Source: Morchella semilibera (lineage: Eukaryota > Ascomycota > Pezizomycetes > Pezizales > Morchellaceae). From it: a DNA stretch of 64,000 nt. Positions 12,251 to 23,288 of the stretch are shown piece after piece. The position numbers and the translations under genes are program-made. The notes beneath the pieces were generated by a model. That model searched no databases. It had not been told where the DNA came from and saw only the letters and a program-made list of their open reading frames with translations. The stretch is from NCBI GenBank assembly GCA_009192285.1, contig CM018606.1, forward strand, positions 62,001 through 126,000, written 5' to 3'. Positions within the stretch are counted from its first letter, which is position 1. The number at the start of each line of letters is the position of its first letter.

Positions 12251-14474
12251 AAATGAAGTCTTGCTGATGTCAACACCCCCGACCTCCCAATCGAATTCTT
12301 TGCAAATGTCCCTCCCCCTAGCATTGACCTCACAGGAAGACCACAACATGGCGGAAGCCATCGTGGTCCGAGACAAAGACACCGCCGTGGCCCAGGCCCA
12401 TCCCACAATAGCCAGCAGAGCCAGGGACACCCCCGCCACAGAGCTATGGAACCCTGCCCCCCTCAAAGCCAAAGCCCCGAAGAAGGTCCGCAAACGAGAC
12501 CCGAAGAGGATCACACGCAGCTCCGCCAGCATGGACCTCAACCCCTTCGAGACTCCAACCAGGCAGGCCACTATTACAGTGAGGCGCTCTGGTTCGGATG
12601 GGGATATGAGCGACGCCAGCTACGCGAGCACCTCCTCCGTCGACGAACAGTTCTACGAACAGGAGACCCCACGACCCCTCAGGACCGAGGTACTCGTCCA
12701 GGGCATGAGAGGTCTCGCGGCTCAGACGGACTGGGCCCTTCAGGCAGAAGCTAGGGCAAGGGAGCACCAACACGGCCAGGTAGTCCAAGGCGGACAACAA
12801 CTGGTGGGGGAATTACAAGGGAAGTTCCGGGAGGTAGAAGGACAACAAGGGCAGATGACCACCGCCCTAAGTACTTTGGCTAGCCAGTTCCAAGCCTATG
12901 CGCAAAATCAACAGGCAGTAACTGAGCTAAGGTTCAGGCAAATGGCCCTCGAAAATGAGCAACAAAGGCAACAAACCCAGGCGCTAGCAGCCTACATACA
13001 GGCTCAGCAAGCAGAGAAAAACCTGGAGCTACCCGAGGGACTAGCGGCAACTGTGACAGCAGCACAGGCAGCTCCACCACTAAAGCCACCTGCCCCCGTT
13101 GCCGACGCCATACAGCCAGAGTTGAGGAAAATGCTGAAGGAAGCCCTGAAAGCATTTAAGGGAAAGCAGCCACGGGTTGAGTCTGAGAAAGATTCCCCAG
13201 GAGAAGGAAGGGCACCGCCACCCTCACCCCCAGCCAACAGGAGGAGGAGTAAATCCTCGTCTCCACCACCCAGAAGACCCTACGGTAAACGTAGGAGGGA
13301 GGAGGAGCCTGTACTGGAGAAGGGAGCGGCAGGGAATGGTGGAGGAAATGGTGGCGGGAGAGGAAGAAGAAGGCACAGGAGGGATGAAAGTCCAAGCTCA
13401 TCGGACTCATCCAGCTCCTCCGATGATGATAGGAGACGAAAGAGAAGACGGGACAGGCACCACCGACGAGCAGAAACGCAGTCACCGGTACCCCATAGCC
13501 ACCGCAAGGGAGAGACCCCCAAGCAGGCGAAAATCCCCTTCTCTGGCAAACCCGACGAAGACGTCCGCCATTGGAGCGATCGTATGGAGATCCTAATGGA
13601 CCTTCAACCCCGAGTCACCTGGGATGATAAGACTCGAATCCTTTGGGCATCCCTGGAATTCACCGGGAGTGCAGCAAGTTTCTGGCGCAACTTTAAGGAA
13701 AGGCTTAGTGTAGAACCTAGGCTCGGTACTTGGGAACGTTTCAAGCAGGAACTTCGCATCCAGTATGGTAATCGCACCAGTCAAGAGCAGGCCAAACAGA
13801 AGATGGATAATCTCCGTCAAACTGGTCCTATCGACGATTACATCAACGAGATGCAAAATCTCGAGTGGGACGCTCGAGTAGGCCCAATCGTCATGAAGTC
13901 CATGATTCTAACAGGAATAAACTCCACGTTGGAACAGAGACTATCCGCTGCAATTGAAGAACCATCTGAGTTCCCAGATTGGTTAACATGGGTTCGACGA
14001 GTGGGAAGAAAAGATGCTGAAGTTAGAGCCCGCCAGAAGATTCTGCGCGGAAGGGAACCAGCAAGACCCCAAGAAAACCGAGAACCTAAGCACCAAGAAT
14101 CCAAACGCCAGCGACCCCGCCCCCGTAAAAAGGAACGCGATGAATCCCGTCCCCGAAAGGAACGAGAGGATTCTCCACACAAACTTCGCCCAGCTACCGG
14201 TAGCCTAGGAGCCACCCAAGCTGAAAAAGACCAATGGACGAAGGAGAATAAATGTCTCCGGTGCGGAAGAGAAGGTCACTGGACGAAGGAATGTTACTCG
14301 ACCTCAAAGGTCAGGATGACAGGTGGGACGGAACGATCTAGTGGGAAAAAGAGGAAAAGGGAGGATAAGACTTCGAGGACGAAGGAACCGGAAGGGGAGA
14401 GTGAGAAAAGGCAGAAATTGGGACCTCGAGGCGAGGCATTTAGGGCCAGGATTACGGCACTTGGGGAAGATTAA
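12216..14474 (+). CDS. gag of the Gypsy element
   Basis: A 752-codon frame. Residues 1-340 are Gln/Ala-rich and probably coiled coil. Residues about 345-425 are very rich in Arg, Ser and Asp, like an RS domain. A Retrotrans_gag-like region with FSGKPDEDVRHW and SAASFWRNF motifs covers about 435-600. A CCHC zinc knuckle (CLRCGREGHWTKEC) sits at about 680-693, followed by a basic tail. It is expected to form the particle shell and bind element RNA. The functional start may be a later Met, for instance near the MAEAIVVRDK segment, because the first codons overlap the repeat cluster at 12159-12250. The long N-terminal extension before the capsid-like domain is notable. Confidence 0.85.
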   Translation: MSLLRLRRHQETNEVLLMSTPPTSQSNSLQMSLPLALTSQEDHNMAEAIVVRDKDTAVAQAHPTIASRARDTPATELWNPAPLKAKAPKKVRKRDPKRITRSSASMDLNPFETPTRQATITVRRSGSDGDMSDASYASTSSVDEQFYEQETPRPLRTEVLVQGMRGLAAQTDWALQAEARAREHQHGQVVQGGQQLVGELQGKFREVEGQQGQMTTALSTLASQFQAYAQNQQAVTELRFRQMALENEQQRQQTQALAAYIQAQQAEKNLELPEGLAATVTAAQAAPPLKPPAPVADAIQPELRKMLKEALKAFKGKQPRVESEKDSPGEGRAPPPSPPANRRRSKSSSPPPRRPYGKRRREEEPVLEKGAAGNGGGNGGGRGRRRHRRDESPSSSDSSSSSDDDRRRKRRRDRHHRRAETQSPVPHSHRKGETPKQAKIPFSGKPDEDVRHWSDRMEILMDLQPRVTWDDKTRILWASLEFTGSAASFWRNFKERLSVEPRLGTWERFKQELRIQYGNRTSQEQAKQKMDNLRQTGPIDDYINEMQNLEWDARVGPIVMKSMILTGINSTLEQRLSAAIEEPSEFPDWLTWVRRVGRKDAEVRARQKILRGREPARPQENREPKHQESKRQRPRPRKKERDESRPRKEREDSPHKLRPATGSLGATQAEKDQWTKENKCLRCGREGHWTKECYSTSKVRMTGGTERSSGKKRKREDKTSRTKEPEGESEKRQKLGPRGEAFRARITALGED

Positions 14475-14715
14475 AATTGTTATATTTCTTATAGTTCTCT
14501 TTTGGTTATGAATAAATAAGTTGTTAGGACGCGGAAATAAAATCTCTTTATAAACACCATACTGCGAGAAAGCAATGACCAATGCCAGAAACCAAGACTC
14601 GAATCTAGAAGTTCAGAAATCAGAGGTGCCACACAGATAGCGGACAGTAGACGCACTGCGCACTGTTGACTTGCCATAACCCTGTGGAGAGACTGCCAAT
14701 GCAAAGTAGGAACTC

Positions 14716-17700
14716 GTGATTAGGGCAAGGTATTCTTTGGGCATGACGTGTCAAAGCTACCCCGCACTTGGCTATATAAGGGGCCTCATCCGCCTGGAAG
14801 GAGAAGAACATAACAATCCTCCTCTACTACTACTACAACCTACCCATAACACAATGACTACTAGTACCCGAGAAACCCGCCTCGAGATAGAAATCTCATG
14901 GCTTAATCCCAAGACCAACAAATACTTCACCCATGCAGTCCAAGCATTGCTAGACAGCGGCACCGAGACATGGATTATGTCCTGGAACTGTGTTAAGCAG
15001 GCCGATATCCCAATTCAAACTCGCACTACAACTCTCCTCATCAAACAAGCTGATGGCTCACGCATGCCACACTCCGGTACTCACATTACCCAACCTCTCA
15101 CACTCCGCATCGGTAGCCACCTCGATAGGCTAGTCACCTGCGAAATCGGTACCTTTGCTGGAGAAGATCTCGTCATACCACATCGATGGCTCGAAGAGCA
15201 TCAACCTACGATACATTGGGGCCAGAATAAGGCTACCTTCAATAGTATCAAGTGCCAGATTAAGGGATGTATGATGACAGAAGGAGACATGTACGAAGAG
15301 GGCTGGCAAGAAAAGGTCGTTAGACTCCTACAACATATGCCTGAACCTGACATGCCTCTCGAGTCACACCCTTTCTGGGCACGAGCTACGGGAAGCGAGA
15401 CTCTCGCTAGTGCTATCCCGGAAGAGTTCCAAGACTACGCAGACGTGTTCTCTCCTGAAGGAGCAGGACGCCTGCCGGAACACAGCGAGTGGGATCATAC
15501 GATTCCTCTCTTGGACGGAAGCCAACCTCTGTGGGGTCCTATTTATGCATTGTCACCCCCGGAACAGAAAGCGTTGAGGGAATACCTGGACGAAATGTTA
15601 GCGGCAGGTAAAATTGTCCCATCTTCCAGCCCAGCAGCGGCACCAATCCTCTTCGTCCCTAAACAAGACGGGTCACTACGGTTATGTGTCGACTATCGCG
15701 GCTTAAACGCCGTCACAGTCAAGAACCGGTACCCACTGCCTCTCATGACAGAGCTGGCAGACTCGACGAAGGGAGCTCTCTTCTTCACCAAGATCGATCT
15801 CAAGAACGGTTACAACCTAGTAAGGATCGCCGAGGGAGAAGAGTGGAAGACAGCTTTCCGGACCAAATACGGCCACTTCGAATATAGAGTAATGCCTTTC
15901 GGCTTGACCAACGCCCCGGCAACGTTCCAGGCAATGGTCAATACCATATTCAAGGACCTGTTAGATCAGGGTCTAGTGGTTTACTTGGATGATATCCTGA
16001 TATATTCCAAGTCCAGAGAAGAGCATGTAGCTCTTGTGCGCAGGGTGCTGGAGCGGCTACGACAAAACCACCTATTCGGCAACCTGAAAAAGACTGCTTG
16101 GTTCCAAACGGAGATAGAATTCCTAGGATTCAAGCTATCAGGTAGCGGTACCCAGGTCTCACCCGAGAAGGTGAAGGCTATCACTGAGTGGTTAATACCC
16201 ACAAAGGTGAAGGAGCTTCAATGCTTCCTGGGATTCGCCAACTTTCTAAGGCGGTTCATCTACGGGTATTCTGCGGTATGCAAGCCCATGACAGATCTCC
16301 TCAAGAAAAATGCTGTATGGAAGTGGGGTCGGGAGCAGCAGGATGCTTTTGAGGGGCTCAAGAAGCTATTTACCACCGCTCCTATCCTCCGACACTATGA
16401 CGAACATCGCATGGCTGTCCTTGAAACAGATGCCAGCGACTGGGCAGAGGCTGCGGTCTTGTCACAGGTGTTCGAAGATGGCAAGTTACATCCGGTGGCT
16501 TACCACTCTCGCAAGTTTAACGAGGCCGAAGTCAACTATGAGATCTATGATAAAGAGATGCTCGCAATAGTTTCCGCCCTCCTGACTTGGAGACATTGGC
16601 TGGAAGGTACGGACATACCTATCCAGATCTATTCTGATCACTAAAACCTTCAGTACTTCACAACGACCAAGAAGCTGTCAAGAAGACAGGCCCGATGGGC
16701 TGAAAAGATAGCACCTTTTCACTTTAAGATCCACTTTCGACCAGGCGACAAGAACGGGAAACCTGACGCTCTAACCAGGCGCCCGGAGTACGCCATGGAA
16801 GGGGGAGTGGTTCGAGAGCAGCCAGTAAAAATGCTCCTCTCACCTGAACACTTCGTGGAAAGAAACCTCCTCCCCGGACATTTTGCCAGAAGGACACAAG
16901 CGGGAATAGAACCTCGTGAAGAAATCCTCTGCAATCACTCATCAGAAGTGCGTCCAGTGGATCAGTGGGTACACATACCAGGAGTGGGAATGCCTGCGGC
17001 TCTGCAGAACTGGTATGAAGAAGAGGGTCGATGGACTCGTAGGATAGTTCCGGATGAACTCCCTGACAACGAAGATCCTGAGGACCTGTGGACCCGGCAG
17101 ACTATCTTGCGGGAAGCTGCAACAGAGTGGGATCCCGATCGGAATACAGCGACTCATGAAGGACGCTGGGTAGTGCCTGGGCATGCAGTCAAGCAGGTCA
17201 TAGAAGACCATCACGACCGACCCACGGCAGGGCATCTAGGCAGAGATAAAACCTTGGAATTGATTGACAGGAACTACTGGTGGCCAGGAATGACCACAGA
17301 TGTAGCCAAATATGTCAGTACGTGCGATGTATGCCAAAGAGCCAAACAACGACGACGACATATGTCTCTTCCACAGCCCCTAGAGCTAGCCACGACCCCT
17401 TGGTGCGACATCTCCATGGATTTTGTAGTAGAAATGCCCAAGGAGCGGTCAAGTTTCCGGAATGTCATGGTTGTAGTGGACCGCTTCAGTAAAATGGCGC
17501 ACTTCATCCCAATGACAGGAATCAACGCGGAGCAAACCGCACAAGCATTCGTCAAAGACATCTGGCGCTTTCATGGACTCCCGCGATCAATAGTATCGGA
17601 CCGAGGAACACAGTTCGTGTCAGCTTTCTGGACCGCGATTACAGAACGACTAGGGATTCGTAGAAGACTCTCGACCTCGTTCCATCCGCAGACAGATGGT

Positions 17701-18402
17701 CAGACGGAAAGGACTAACCAGCATATGGAGTCCTACCTACGAGCGTTTACGACAGGAACAGGTAAGAAGTGGAGAGACCTACTTCCTATCTGCGAATACG
17801 CCTACAATAACGCCAAACACTCCTCTACCGGGCAGTCACCATTCTATTGCAACTATGGGTTTCACCCTCGCTCAGACTGGCCTACGGACGTGGAGATTGA
17901 GCAACTGGACGCCGAAGGGAATAACCATCTGGACGAGATCCTCGCCGCCCATGAACTAGCTCGAGAAACCCTACAGCAGACGTACGATAAAATGGCGTCA
18001 CGACCTGGTCCCGCAGCACAACAGTTCGAACCAGGGCAGAAGGTCCTGTTAGACACAAGGAACCTCGGCGGTTACAACAAGTGGTCAGACAAATTCACTG
18101 GACCCTTCGAGGTACTAGCTAAAATCGGTAATCGAGCGTACCGACTAGACCTACCAGCGGACTGGAAGGTCCACAATGTGTTCCATGAGATACTCCTGAG
18201 GCCCTATCGTGAGGATTTGGACCCCAACAGGAAGCAGAACACCCGCAAACGGCTGGCAACACCAGAGCCCCAAGAGGCACTGGCTGACGAAAATGCCAAA
18301 CCGGTTATCAGCAACCGTCCTCGCACTCGGAGTCAAGTGACAGTAGCCCCGGAGTCCGGAGCACGGCAGACTAAGAGGCAGCGGCGGTTGACAACGCCAT
18401 AA
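14716..18402 (+). pseudogene. pol region of the Gypsy element (protease, RT, RNase H, integrase)
   Basis: Order of domains by position: aspartic protease with a DSG motif near 14.95 kb; reverse transcriptase about 15.5-16.15 kb with the YLDD active-site box near 15.98 kb; RNase H with a TDASDWA motif near 16.43 kb; the HHCC zinc finger of integrase near 17.2-17.35 kb; integrase core about 17.4-17.9 kb with DRGTQF and QTDGQTERTN motifs; and the Gypsy-type C-terminal segment near 18.1-18.2 kb. The region looks broken about once and so is treated as a fossil. It is separated from gag by about 240 bases with no clear coding content. Confidence 0.88.
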
Positions 18403-18495
18403 TCCCGATACCTTCCCTCATCATGGCTTTTCCCACAGGGTTTTTTCCATGGAAGGGTTTAACGGTCGAGGACGACGGCTTGGAAGGGGGAGTAG

Positions 18496-18805
18496 TGTTA
18501 CAGGATTGCTTGGAAGCGCGGTACTGGTAGTACAATGGAATTGTCCTGGTATGATGGTGCAATGGAAGAGTGACGTACGCCCAGAAGCGGGGTTCGGTTA
18601 TAACTCGGCAACCACTACCACACCTCATGAGTGGACCCTTGGTTACCCCACCTCGTAGGAAGTCGGAGCAGTAGCGGAGGCATTGCGGGAGATTTGCTAT
18701 TGATGGAGTTAGCGGGTTTAAGGGGGATTCTTTACGTATAAATAGCTAGCAGGATTCCTGTCGTCTTAGGGGAATCATCATCCTCTCAAGCGAACGGAAT
18801 CCGGT
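18496..18805 (+). repeat. 3' LTR of the Gypsy element
   Basis: Same length as the 5' copy and starts with the same TGTTACAGG. It follows a purine-rich stretch (GGAAGGGGGAGTAG) that fits a polypurine tract just before the LTR. The flank after it is AT-rich and unrelated to the internal sequence after the 5' LTR. Confidence 0.9.
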
Positions 18806-20688
18806 TTACAATATTACAAGTTTAAAAGCTACAGAACTATCGCTTAGCATTAGCCATATCTTAGTGACTTCTGAGATATCCCTTTACACATGATCATGAA
18901 GTTGGAACTCGATGGCCTCACAGGCATTGCTTCTCCTAGGCCAAAATCTACCTCCTTGGAAACTCCGCATCCAAAGATTACACCTAAAATCAGCCTTGTT
19001 TTCACCCTCATTCTCGAAAGCACTCCCACAATCACGCCCTGCCGACCCCAACCATGGCCCGTCAGTAAAATTAGCAGTATTATAGCCAAAGGGTCGGCTT
19101 GGATTTTTCCTCCAAAAGATCACAAAACTTTTTATTTTTCGTCGCCTTATGTTTTAACGCTAAATTATTCTTTGCTGCTGTCTATGTTTGCTGGGGGCGA
19201 TATCATTGGCGCGCATGAAGAATCTGGTCCCCATGATCATCAAGCCTTCAAGAGCCTTGATAACAACGAGTCAAGCTTGATTAGAGTTTCCCTTACTTTT
19301 CAAAAATTCTCGGCACGCACAAAGGCTCATCAGTACAGAGGTGGTTGCTCAAAACCATGGTGGTTTACCTGTGAGAACCGTGGGAAAGCCTTGCGAGGTG
19401 GGCTTTATATGAGCTGATCAAAAGCCGTATGCAGACTTTGTCAACCCAAGACCTGCGGGATGATGGGGGTTCCGGATTTGAATTGCCACATCACAATAAA
19501 TGTTTGGCTCAAAGTCATTACGGTATAGAGGGAGTAGAAGGGGAGGTTATAATTGAGCACTATGGGCCGATAGCAATACGCAATCCAACATTATGGAATC
19601 GACGGATTGACGGAAGAATCTGATGCGCGTGGGTGGCACCTGCACATACTCAACCTCTCTGGCAGCTACCCTATCATAAAAATCATATCACCAAATCTCA
19701 CTCGATGGCTGGGTTGATTAAATCGAATTAAAGCACCCGGTCAGGGCCCTAGTTTCATGATCTAATTGAGGTGGCAATATTAGCTGATATTTTCCCCATA
19801 TCGTCCAATAATCTTCCGATAGTACGCAGTTCTGGGAATAGAAACCTCTATCCACCCAAGTCGCCAAGGCGAGCATTCAATCAGAATAGGATTGCTAGCA
19901 AGATGCATGCTCCCATCTTGCTCTGAAACAGCACCTTACATGCGACTGCCCAACCCTCTGGGGAAGCTGGTGCGGGGTGTCAGCTATCCGAGCTTAACAG
20001 ATACCTCAGGTTCCTCGTATACTAGGCAAGAGCGAGGCCCACTTATATGTGGGCCGGAAGGTCATAAGCACAACCTGCGCGTCGCATTCCACTTCTGGAT
20101 ATTATGCTTTCTGAGCAATGTCCGCGTTACCAATTAGAATTTATGAATTCTGAGAGAGAGGTATTTATTACGTCCAAACGACTTTGGGCGGGTACCTGTC
20201 CCCCTGTCGGTGAATCTTCCGTTGGCACACTACCAGCGTACCGGCGAACAGGCTTAGGAAAGGGCCGAAAGTCTCAACAGATCACCGCTCTTCGCATCTC
20301 ATGAGTTATAGGCTCAGAGTTTGGGTGGCCTTCTGCCCAGTCTGCCGCTCATTTCCTCACGGTGCTCAATCCTTTAGGCATCCTTGTTCACGAGTCCTCA
20401 CTCGTTGATCACTTCGATAATCGTTAGTGTTGCATATTGTCCGTGCACACTCCCGCCTTCAGCTCATCCTCACTTGTACTTTACTCAGGATTGGTTACTG
20501 CTGTATACATGCACATGTACCCAAGCAATTGCCATCACTCACGCGATACGGAGAACATATGTACATCAGCTCGCATTACCATTCTTAGGCTGTCTTACTA
20601 CAATCAACCTTACCATGTGATTTGGTCTATAGCCAAGTCCGGGGTCAAGATAGCATAGCCGTAGATGGGCCTGGGCAACATAGATCTA
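18806..20688. other. Relic-like stretch with one 175-codon frame
   Basis: No supported gene. A plus-strand frame at 18890-19417 (175 codons) is long for chance but contains no motif I know. A perfect hairpin, GGCCCAC / GTGGGCC with loop TTATAT, lies at 20036-20055. The base composition is more GC-rich than the neighbouring AT-rich DNA, which would fit an old, decayed insertion. Confidence 0.35.
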
Positions 20689-20803
20689 GAGCGATGGGGG
20701 AAATTATTGTAGAAGTATGGTGCGAGTCCTATTGGCTGGGGCAGCCACCTAAACCCTGTTTTTAGGCCCCTGTTGGTATTTACAATAATTTTCCCCACCG
20801 CTG
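20689..20803. mobile_element. 115-base MITE related to the one at 3678-3776
   Basis: Ends read GAGCGATGGGGGAAATTATTG and, inverted, CAGCGGTGGGGAAAATTATTG, an imperfect 22-23-base inverted repeat. TA stands directly outside both ends (20687-20688 and 20804-20805), as expected for Tc1/mariner-type insertion. The outer CAGCGGTGGG matches the other MITE while the interiors differ, so the two may be different non-autonomous forms mobilised by one transposase. Arm mismatches suggest it is older. Confidence 0.65.
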
Positions 20804-20853
20804 TATGTCTTCAAGTACCTACTACATGAGTACTTTCCATACATACATACATA

Positions 20854-20880
20854 CATTATGAAGATATATTCTTCATAATG
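20854..20880. repeat. 27-base perfect palindrome
   Basis: CATTATGAAGA and TCTTCATAATG flank a TATAT loop, directly after a short (ACAT)n run. Function unknown. It could be cruciform-forming or a footprint of a small element. Confidence 0.6.
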
Positions 20881-23288
20881 TGCCACACATTTCTCTATAG
20901 AGAGTGGGTGCCACGTGGCGGCCAGCCAACTTCATTTCTTTTTTTTTATTTATTTATTTTCTGGAAGGTTCATGTAAGTACTCAGACATTACCAATAATC
21001 TTTGAGAAAAGGGTTCCACCAGCCTCTCTCCATATACCAGCAGCTCCGACTCGTCTTATCTATTGTTTAGATCTAGTAAAACTCATAGGTTTATGCTTTC
21101 CAGATCAGCATATGCAGGAAGATAAAAAGAATTTACCAGCCTGATCGTCATCGTAAGATTTCTGTGCTGCTGCGATCGTAATTACATCCCATTTCATTAT
21201 TTCATTTGTGATTTGAAAGTTTTGCTCTATTCCCACTCTAGAGTAGAGGAGATGTACATAGCACCGCGTACATACGTAGCATTTAAGTATGCATTGCATG
21301 CGGCCATCGCTAAGATTTCGTGGTGTGCAGTCTTGGAAACGATCCTCGACAGATTGAGTAGATATGTATGTCTCGTAATTGGACACTTCACACTGCAATC
21401 AATTTTTGTTGTTCCTAAGACAATAAGTTTCCTGCGTTGAAAGGGAGGAGATAGAAAAAAAAAAGTTTTCGCGCGCGGCTATCATGCAATAACAGCGGGT
21501 GTAACCAGGTTTCTGAGCCCTTGCCTCGATGTCATTCCGTCCCGCTGAATGAACCCAGCCGGTTGCATCTTATCTTCTGGTATCTTATTTATACAATTAT
21601 CTTCTTCTTCTTAAACGTCTGGATACTACCGATGTTGTTTCTTTTCATCTAGATGTTTTTCAAGATGATAGTATCAATGCGTTGTATGCAGATGCACTGA
21701 CTGAAACACCTCATTGCTCGGCTTTTTACGCGAAGAAGAAGAAGACGGCAAGACATGAATCCCTGTCAGGGGGGGGATGGATGCAAAATGTATCTTCTGC
21801 TGATACGTCACTTTTTTTTTTTTTGTTTGGTAACGGCCTTCGTCACTCACCCATCACCACCACCACCACCACCACCACCACCACCACCACCACCACCATT
21901 TCTACTACCTTCTGTCTATAGGCCTATCTACATACAACAATATCAATTCGGAATACCCCCCCCTCAAACCCCACTAGCCAGTAAACAGATTTCTCTCCGA
22001 ACTACAATGTCGTCCAAATCAAAATAAGCCTGTAATGTGCCAACAACATTCTTTGCCTTTCTCGTACGTATACACATACATCATATGTACCTACCTCTAC
22101 CTTGTGCTGTACTTGTGCTTCCTCTCGAATCACTCAGGCTAAAAGTTGTGTAGTTAACCTGCAGCGATAATTAATATCATTCTTAACTTGGTTTCTCACA
22201 GTTTATCTCAAAAATTCAGCCTTGATGCCTTCACCGGAGCCTGTGCTTGACAAACAACTCATCAAAAATAATCCATCTCGGCATGTGTGTGAGCATCAAC
22301 AAGCAAGGTAAAGAAGGTATGTGCACGCAACACATCTGTCCCCCCCCCTCCAAACATCGGGTCCTTGTCCCACAGGCCTCGGGCAGCAGCAATGGCAGTA
22401 GATTGGACATAGCTTCACCACGCCCACAATCATATGACTACCCTTTTGTGAGAGGGACTCGGGAATAATCTTGATCTGGAAATCAGACCCCACTGCGCGC
22501 TCAGCTCTCCTACCTTTTCACCAGATATCACTCGCGTCAAATAAAAAAAAGGGCTTCACCTTCAATGAGCGAGCCCTGGGGGGAGAGGGGGTCGTGGCAT
22601 ATTGTGAACCAAAGTACTTTTGAGCTGGAAAGCTCTCTGGTTTGATGAACTACCGGCGATAGATTCAAGGGCCGTTTCACCGTGCTGCATCGAGTCTAGG
22701 GATATGAGGCCTAAAAAGCGATACCCTTTCCGTGGAACGCCCAGTGGGGGAGCCCTGTGAGTCTTACGGGTCATCTCGGGGTCCTATCACCGTGAAGAGT
22801 TCTTGCGATAGGCTGCGACTGTAGTCCCCCTGAATCTGTGCATAGTGCGCTCTATTCGTCTCATGATATGCACCGGGATCGACCATACTCACGGCATGTC
22901 ACTCGTTCAATCGGGTACAATGAAGGTATCCCTGTAGGCATCAGGTGGAGAATGGAGATCTGGACTGGCTTCTGGCTTCTGGAAGCAGATAACGGTCTTG
23001 ATCGACATGTCAAAATCTCCCCCGGAATTACTCAATCAATTCACCTATACGAGCTACACAATCTTGTGCATGCAAAATTCCGTTTTCAGTACTTGCACGC
23101 ATGGGATTCATATCTCCAATAACAGCCAATTAAATTAATTCCACGCGATGAAGCAAGAGTCGGCCCCCAACCTGGAATGGATTTCCTTTCGTTACTCAAA
23201 CACCAATAAGAATAAGAAATTAACCCACTCAAAGGTTGAGAAATGAATGACAGAAAAAGAGAAAAAATAGCGAACCAATTATAAATAT
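20881..23288. other. Intergenic, simple repeats, no supported gene
   Basis: Contains a (CAC)n trinucleotide run at about 21855-21898, homopolymer T at about 21812 and C at about 22341. Short frames on both strands lack recognisable domains. A minus-strand frame at 22562-22774 has somewhat protein-like composition but no support. The 3' end of the Hsp70-like gene faces this region. Confidence 0.45.
21855..21898 (+). repeat. (CAC)n microsatellite
   Basis: About 14 uninterrupted CAC/ACC units. It makes artificial Thr/Pro homopolymer frames. Confidence 0.9.

Larger units (their letters stand above)
11052..18805 (+). mobile_element. Ty3/Gypsy LTR retrotransposon, about 7.75 kb
   Basis: Two collinear 310-base direct repeats bound a plus-strand gag and pol region. 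Protein order is gag with zinc knuckle, protease, reverse transcriptase, RNase H, integrase, which is the Ty3/Gypsy order. The integrase tail resembles that of the fungal chromovirus branch (a WKVHNVFH..LLRPY segment), but I see no clear chromodomain after it. The LTRs differ at only about five sites in 310, so the insertion is young. The coding part looks broken, with about one break in pol. A target-site duplication is not evident. Confidence 0.92.

Noticed and set aside
12242-14215. Several long minus-strand frames opposite gag
   Set aside because: They mirror the biased composition of the gag coding strand, have no motifs and overlap the supported frame.
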